From Bacteroidaceae bacterium (GTDB lineage: Bacteria > Bacteroidota > Bacteroidia > Bacteroidales > Bacteroidaceae), in contig JAGBKI010000066.1 in the NCBI GenBank assembly GCA_017933995.1, positions 26,075-90,074 of the forward strand: a stretch of DNA of 64,000 nt, in the 5' to 3' direction. Made by a program: the position numbers and the translations under genes. Shown here one piece after another: positions 59,917-64,000 of this stretch. The first letter of the stretch is position 1. Each line of letters begins with the position of its first letter. The notes under the pieces are model-generated. The model had not been told where the DNA came from and ran no database searches. It was given only the letters and a program-made list of their open reading frames with translations.

Positions 59917-60933
59917 ATGCCCCCCACCTCCGCCACTCCCTCTCCCCTGCTCCCCGTCGCCGTCATCGGCAGCGGCAGCTGGGCCACGGCCATCGCCAAA
60001 ATCGTGATGGAGAACGCGCCGGAGATACACTGGTACATGCGCCGCCAGGACGCCATCGACGACTTCCGACGCCAGGGGCACAACCCCTCGTACCTCACCA
60101 GCCTGCAGTTCGACACCGACCGCATCCACTTCACCACCGACCTCAACGAAGTGGCCCGCGAGTGCCGCACGCTCATCTTCGTCACACCCTCGCCCTACCT
60201 CAAGAACCACCTCAAGAAACTCAAGGTGCGTCTCGCCGACAAGTTCGTCGTCACCGCCATCAAGGGCATTGTACCCGACGAAAACCTCGTCTGCACCGAG
60301 TACTTCCGCCAGGTCTACAACGTGCCCGACGAGAACCTCGCCGTCATCGGCGGGCCCAGCCACGCCGAGGAGGTGGCACTGGGTCGCCTGACCTACCTCA
60401 CCACCGCCTGCAACGACCCCGGCAAGGCGCGCCTGCTCTCGCAACTCATCGCCAGCGGGTTCATCAAGACCAAGACCTCGCAGGACGTCATCGGCATCGA
60501 GTACGCCAGCGTCCTGAAGAATGTCTACGCCATCGCCGCCGGCATCTGCGGCGGACTGAAATACGGCGACAACTTCCAGAGCGTCCTCATGAGCAACGCC
60601 GCGCAGGAGATGAACCGCTTCCTGCGCGCCGTCTACCCCGTCGAGCGCAACATCTACGACAGCGTCTACCTGGGCGACCTGCTCGTGACGGGCTACAGCA
60701 ACTTCTCGCGCAACCGCGTCTTCGGCACGATGATAGGCCGGGGCTACAGCGTCAAGTCCGCCCAAATCGAGATGGAGATGATTGCCGAGGGCTACTACGG
60801 CACCAAGTGCATGAAGGACATCAACCGCCGCTTCCACGTCAATATGCCCATCCTCGATGCTGTCTACAACATCCTCTACGAGCGCATCGCCCCCGCCGTC
60901 GAGGTCAAACTGCTCACCGACAGTTTCCGATAA
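59917..60933 (+). CDS. gpsA: Glycerol-3-phosphate dehydrogenase [NAD(P)+]
   Basis: A 338-residue enzyme that makes sn-glycerol 3-phosphate for phospholipids. The nucleotide-binding motif is AVIGSGSWATAIAK (about 15-28); VTAIKGIVPDENLV, GGPSHAEEVA and the catalytic Lys in ASVLKNVYAIAAGI follow, with FSRNRVFG near the end. Slightly shortened relative to E. coli in loops but complete. Confidence 0.96.
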   Translation: MPPTSATPSPLLPVAVIGSGSWATAIAKIVMENAPEIHWYMRRQDAIDDFRRQGHNPSYLTSLQFDTDRIHFTTDLNEVARECRTLIFVTPSPYLKNHLKKLKVRLADKFVVTAIKGIVPDENLVCTEYFRQVYNVPDENLAVIGGPSHAEEVALGRLTYLTTACNDPGKARLLSQLIASGFIKTKTSQDVIGIEYASVLKNVYAIAAGICGGLKYGDNFQSVLMSNAAQEMNRFLRAVYPVERNIYDSVYLGDLLVTGYSNFSRNRVFGTMIGRGYSVKSAQIEMEMIAEGYYGTKCMKDINRRFHVNMPILDAVYNILYERIAPAVEVKLLTDSFR

Positions 60934-60968
60934 CATTATACAATAGACTGTAGACGCCACTTATAACG

Positions 60969-63092
60969 ATGAACGCAAAGACCCTGTTTATGGCAACGAC
61001 CCTGGCCGCAGCCTCGCTCGCGGCGGAGGCGCAAGACGGCCTTATGACGCCCGAAACCCTTTGGGACATGAACCGCATCGGCCAGTTGGCCATCGCGCCC
61101 AATGGCAACACAATCGTTTACGCCACCACACATTTCGACGTAGCGCGCAACAAAGGCACGTCGCGCCTGTACACCACCCCGCTCCAAGCCACCAAAGACG
61201 GCACGCGCACGGCAACTGAACTGGGTACTGGCGCTGCGCCCGCTTTTGTCAAGGGCGACACCTACGCCTTCCTGCGTGGCGGCACGCTCTACGTCAACCG
61301 TCTCGGCGCGGGGGAGGGCGACGCAGTGGCCGTGGCGCAGGATGTGGACGACTTCCTTTTCTCGCCCAACGGCACGAAGGTCATCCTCATCCGCCAGGTC
61401 GACCTGCACCCCAGCATCGCCGACAAGGAACCCGACCTGCCCGAGGCCACGGGTATGGTCGTCACCGACCTGATGTACAAACACTGGGACCACTACGTCA
61501 CGTCCATCCCGCACCCCTTCGTGGGCGACTTCGACGGCAAGGCGGTGACGAACCTGCGCGACATTCTCGAAGGTGAACCCTACGAATGCCCGATGGAGCC
61601 ATTCGGCGGTGCGGAGCAGCTGGCGTGGAGTCCCGACGGACGCTACATAGCCTACACCTGCCGCAAGAAGACGGGACGCGACTACGCCATCTCGACCGAC
61701 TCGGACATCTTCCTCTACGACGTCGAGCAGGGCAAGTCCGTCGCCAACCTCTGCAAGCCCGACGGCTTCACCGAGCCGCAGCGCGACCCCACCGTCAGCC
61801 TGGAACACCAGGCCGCTAACGGTTCGGACTTAGGCGACTGCAACATGGGCTACGACCTCAACCCGCAGTTCTCGCCCGACGGGCGCTATGTGGCCTGGCT
61901 GTCGATGGCGCGCGACGGCTACGAGAGTGACCGCCAGCGCCTCTGCGTCTACGACTTCGCATCGGGCGAAAAGCGCTACGTCACCGAAGCGTTCCAAAGC
62001 GGCGTCGACGAGTTCCTGTGGGCGCCCGACAGCCGGACGCTCTACTTCACCGGCGTGTGGCACGGCAAAGTGAACGTCCACCGCACAGACCTCGACGGCC
62101 ACGTCAGCGCCGTCACCGACGACCAGGCCGACTACAGCCTCTGCGCCGTCACGCCCGACGGCACGCGCCTTGTCGTCAAGCGCCACTCGATGCAACTGCC
62201 CGACGACATCTACTGCATCACGCCCGGCACGGGACGCGCACCGGCCGAGGTACGGCAGGTGACGCACGAGAACCAGGTCATCCTCGACCAACTGGCTCTG
62301 GGCGACGTGCGCGAGCGGTGGGTCACCACCACCGACGACAAGCAGATGCTCTGCTGGGTCATCTACCCGCCCCACTTCGACCCCGCAAAGAAATACCCCG
62401 CGCTGCTCTTCTGCGAGGGCGGCCCGCAGTCGCCCGTGTCGCAGTTCTGGAGCTACCGCTGGAACTTCCAGATGATGGCCGCCCGGGGCTACATTGTCAT
62501 CGCGCCCAACCGCCGCGGCCTGCCCGGCTTCGGCATGGAGTGGCTCGAAGCCATCAGCGGCGACTACACCGGCCAGTGTATGCAGGACTACCTCAGCGCC
62601 ATCGACGACCTCAGCCGCGAACCCTACGTGGACCGCGACCGCCTCGGCGCGGTGGGCGCCTCGTTCGGCGGCTTCAGCGTCTACTGGCTGGCCGGCAACC
62701 ACAACGGGCGCTTCAAGGCGTTCATCGCCCACGACGGCATCTACAACACACAGCAGCAGTACGTCGAGACCGAGGAGATGTGGTTCCCCAACTGGGACCT
62801 TGGCGGCGCGCCGTGGCTCCGTGCCGCCGACGGCCAGACGCGAAAGGCATACGCCGAGAGCCCCCACCTGTACGTCGACCGCTGGGACACGCCCATCCTC
62901 TGCATCCACGGCCAGTGCGACTTCCGCATCGAGTACACGCAGGCCGAGAGCGCTTTCGCCGCCGCCCGCCTGCGCGGCCTCGACGCCCAGCTGCTGCTCT
63001 TCCCCGACGAGAACCACTGGGTGCTGAAGCCGCAGAACGGCATCCTGTGGCAGCGCACCTTCTTCCGTTTCCTGGACAAACACCTGAAATGA
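60969..63092 (+). CDS. S9 family (DPP5-like) secreted peptidase
   Basis: A 707-residue exported serine peptidase. A signal peptide (MNAKTLFMATTLAAASLAAEAQ, cut here) is followed by a seven-bladed beta-propeller with WSPDGRYIAY and FSPDGRYVAW blades, then an alpha/beta-hydrolase domain. The triad is Ser565 in GASFGGF, Asp in HGQCDFRI and His in DENHWVLKP. It removes dipeptides or short peptides from the N-terminus in asaccharolytic and saccharolytic Bacteroidales. It starts 35 bp after gpsA. Confidence 0.93.
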   Translation: MNAKTLFMATTLAAASLAAEAQDGLMTPETLWDMNRIGQLAIAPNGNTIVYATTHFDVARNKGTSRLYTTPLQATKDGTRTATELGTGAAPAFVKGDTYAFLRGGTLYVNRLGAGEGDAVAVAQDVDDFLFSPNGTKVILIRQVDLHPSIADKEPDLPEATGMVVTDLMYKHWDHYVTSIPHPFVGDFDGKAVTNLRDILEGEPYECPMEPFGGAEQLAWSPDGRYIAYTCRKKTGRDYAISTDSDIFLYDVEQGKSVANLCKPDGFTEPQRDPTVSLEHQAANGSDLGDCNMGYDLNPQFSPDGRYVAWLSMARDGYESDRQRLCVYDFASGEKRYVTEAFQSGVDEFLWAPDSRTLYFTGVWHGKVNVHRTDLDGHVSAVTDDQADYSLCAVTPDGTRLVVKRHSMQLPDDIYCITPGTGRAPAEVRQVTHENQVILDQLALGDVRERWVTTTDDKQMLCWVIYPPHFDPAKKYPALLFCEGGPQSPVSQFWSYRWNFQMMAARGYIVIAPNRRGLPGFGMEWLEAISGDYTGQCMQDYLSAIDDLSREPYVDRDRLGAVGASFGGFSVYWLAGNHNGRFKAFIAHDGIYNTQQQYVETEEMWFPNWDLGGAPWLRAADGQTRKAYAESPHLYVDRWDTPILCIHGQCDFRIEYTQAESAFAAARLRGLDAQLLLFPDENHWVLKPQNGILWQRTFFRFLDKHLK

Positions 63093-63145
63093 GCCTTTGG
63101 GCTGGCCTATAGCCACAAAAAACACGGCAAGAAGATAAACAAGGT

Positions 63146-63210
63146 GCCGGAAGCGTCGCCCCGAAGTGCTATAAAGATTACTTTATACCTTAATGAGGGA
63201 TGCTTCCGGC
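63146..63210. other. Nested hairpin in the gap after the S9 peptidase
   Basis: Outer arms GCCGGAAGC (63146-63154) and GCTTCCGGC (63202-63210) enclose an inner perfect stem TATAAAG/CTTTATA (about 63170-63187). There is no T-run, so it is either a structured leader of the next gene or a repeat; the gap (63093-63289) otherwise shows nothing. Confidence 0.5.
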
Positions 63211-63289
63211 GTCTGCTCTATCCCATTTTCTATGTAGCCTTTCGTGCTTAGGCACATATTTTGCCCACAATACGGCATAAAAGACACAC

Positions 63290-64000
63290 ATGTCATCCAC
63301 GCCACTCCCCGAAATGCAGTTTCTCAACCTCAAAACGCTGTCACGCAAACAGCGCGCCGCCATTGGTGCGACGACAGTTATTCTCATAAGCATTGTGGTT
63401 GCCATGTTGCTCCACCGCGAAAAAAACGACGGCCTGCCCGCCGCCGAGACACCCGCCGACACCGGCGCGCTGCGCGTGGCCCTGCTGCCCACGCTCGAAA
63501 CCCTCCCCTTCTACGTCGCCGCCCTCGACGGCACCTACGACAGCCTCGGCCTCGCCCTGCGCATCGCCGACACCGACGCGCAGTTCGACGCCGACACCGC
63601 CCTCTACGGGCACAGCGCCCACCTGGCCTCGACCGACCTCGTGCGCCTGCAATACCAGGCGCGGCGCGGACAGCAGGCCGTCGTGCTGATGGGGCTGCAG
63701 GGGGCGTGGGGCGTGGCCTCGGCGCCCGCCCGGCGCGCTGGCGGCGTGAAGGACTTGCAGGACGGCCTGCTGGGCATCGCCCGCTTCTCGTCGTCCGACC
63801 TGCTCAGTGCCGACGCGCTGGCCAAGGCGGAGTTGGACTACGACGGAATGCTCCGCGCGCAGGCCAACGCGCTGCCCGTGCGCGCCAACATGGTGGTGCA
63901 GGGCCAGACGGAGGCCGCCGTGCTGCCCGAGCCGTGGCTCTCGTGGGCGGTCTCGAAAAAGTGCAAACCCCTGTGGCGCGCCGACGCCGCCGACGCCGCC
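63290..64000 (+). CDS. ABC transporter substrate-binding protein (NMT1/Thi5-like), 3' truncated by window edge
   Basis: The first 237 codons of a gene that runs off the window. A cytoplasmic stretch of about 20 residues and a membrane helix (AAIGATTVILISIVVAMLL) anchor it; then comes the periplasmic-binding fold GALRVALLPTLETLPFYVAA, DADTALYGHSAHLASTDLVR and GQTEAAVLPEPW. Related Bacteroidota proteins sit with ABC permease and ATPase genes, which would lie beyond the edge. The ligand may be a pyrimidine/thiamine precursor or sulfonate type; not determinable here. It was overlooked by ORF length rules because it has no stop in the window. Confidence 0.8.
   Translation, partial: MSSTPLPEMQFLNLKTLSRKQRAAIGATTVILISIVVAMLLHREKNDGLPAAETPADTGALRVALLPTLETLPFYVAALDGTYDSLGLALRIADTDAQFDADTALYGHSAHLASTDLVRLQYQARRGQQAVVLMGLQGAWGVASAPARRAGGVKDLQDGLLGIARFSSSDLLSADALAKAELDYDGMLRAQANALPVRANMVVQGQTEAAVLPEPWLSWAVSKKCKPLWRADAADAA

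Noticed and set aside
1-64000. tRNA, rRNA or known ncRNA genes
   Set aside because: I looked for T-loop motifs, rRNA segments and RNase P or SRP signatures by eye and saw none; a covariance-model scan would be decisive.

Overview
The window is chromosomal DNA of a GC-rich member of the order Bacteroidales, most like the Prevotellaceae. The evidence is the gene content (DUF4301 and DUF4421 proteins, a Wzi-like outer-membrane protein, a three-module surface protein ending in a VYDLQGRRV..GGIYIV..R tail typical of Prevotella and Bacteroides, SusC-type TonB receptor architecture, rny-zapA and tig-clpP-clpX clusters), promoters of the Bacteroidota type (TAnnTTTG at -7 with TTTG or CTTG about 19-20 bp upstream), and the absence of Shine-Dalgarno sequences. 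The species cannot be named from the sequence. No rRNA, tRNA, CRISPR array, transposase or prophage is visible.

Layout. 1-3.4 kb: end of dnaB, then lptB and an acyl-CoA synthetase facing it. 3.7-10 kb: a lipoprotein, a Wzi-like protein with an unclear start, rny-zapA-coiled coil, a conserved hypothetical and a B3/B4 protein. 10-13.3 kb: a histidine kinase and a Na/Pi-PhoU cotransporter. 13.7-18.1 kb: a YafQ-type toxin-antitoxin pair, then tig-clpP-clpX. 18.3-21.3 kb: an accessory 1000-residue fused restriction-modification enzyme bounded by palindromic repeats and containing them in frame. 21.5-32.5 kb: GH20 hexosaminidase, an SPFH/NfeD pair, a 54-residue gene missed by length cut-offs, the 1675-residue surface protein, aroC and a small winged-helix protein. 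32.7-37.7 kb: TonB receptor, RluA-type pseudouridine synthase, MTA/SAH-type nucleosidase and HhH protein. 37.8-43 kb: topA-aroK divergent from uvrB. 43-53.2 kb: minus-strand genes for a DUF4421 protein, Gfo/Idh oxidoreductase, RapZ-C protein, sugar/choline-kinase-like protein, thymidine kinase, FAD oxidoreductase, agmatine deiminase and 5'-nucleotidase. 53.3-64 kb: plus-strand DUF4301, a poly-Gln amidase, an MCE protein, lysS, gpsA, an S9 peptidase and the start of an ABC substrate-binding protein.

Most genes are housekeeping: envelope lipid and LPS export, cell-wall hydrolysis, protein quality control, DNA repair and topology, and shikimate-pathway steps. The unusual part is the DNA between them. 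At least nine gaps of about 40-210 bp between co-directional genes carry all or part of one architecture: a purine-rich array of 7-11 bp units just after the upstream stop, a GC-rich core, and the complementary pyrimidine-rich array just before the downstream start codon. The units differ from locus to locus but the layout is the same. In addition there are three arrays of exactly four 21-bp dyad units, one array of about five 22-bp dyad units, a duplicated 85-bp promoter-hairpin unit upstream of aroC, a recurrent multi-hairpin element, and four exact copies of a 16-bp AT-rich motif. Together they suggest several families of non-autonomous repeats shaping the intercistronic regions of this genome.
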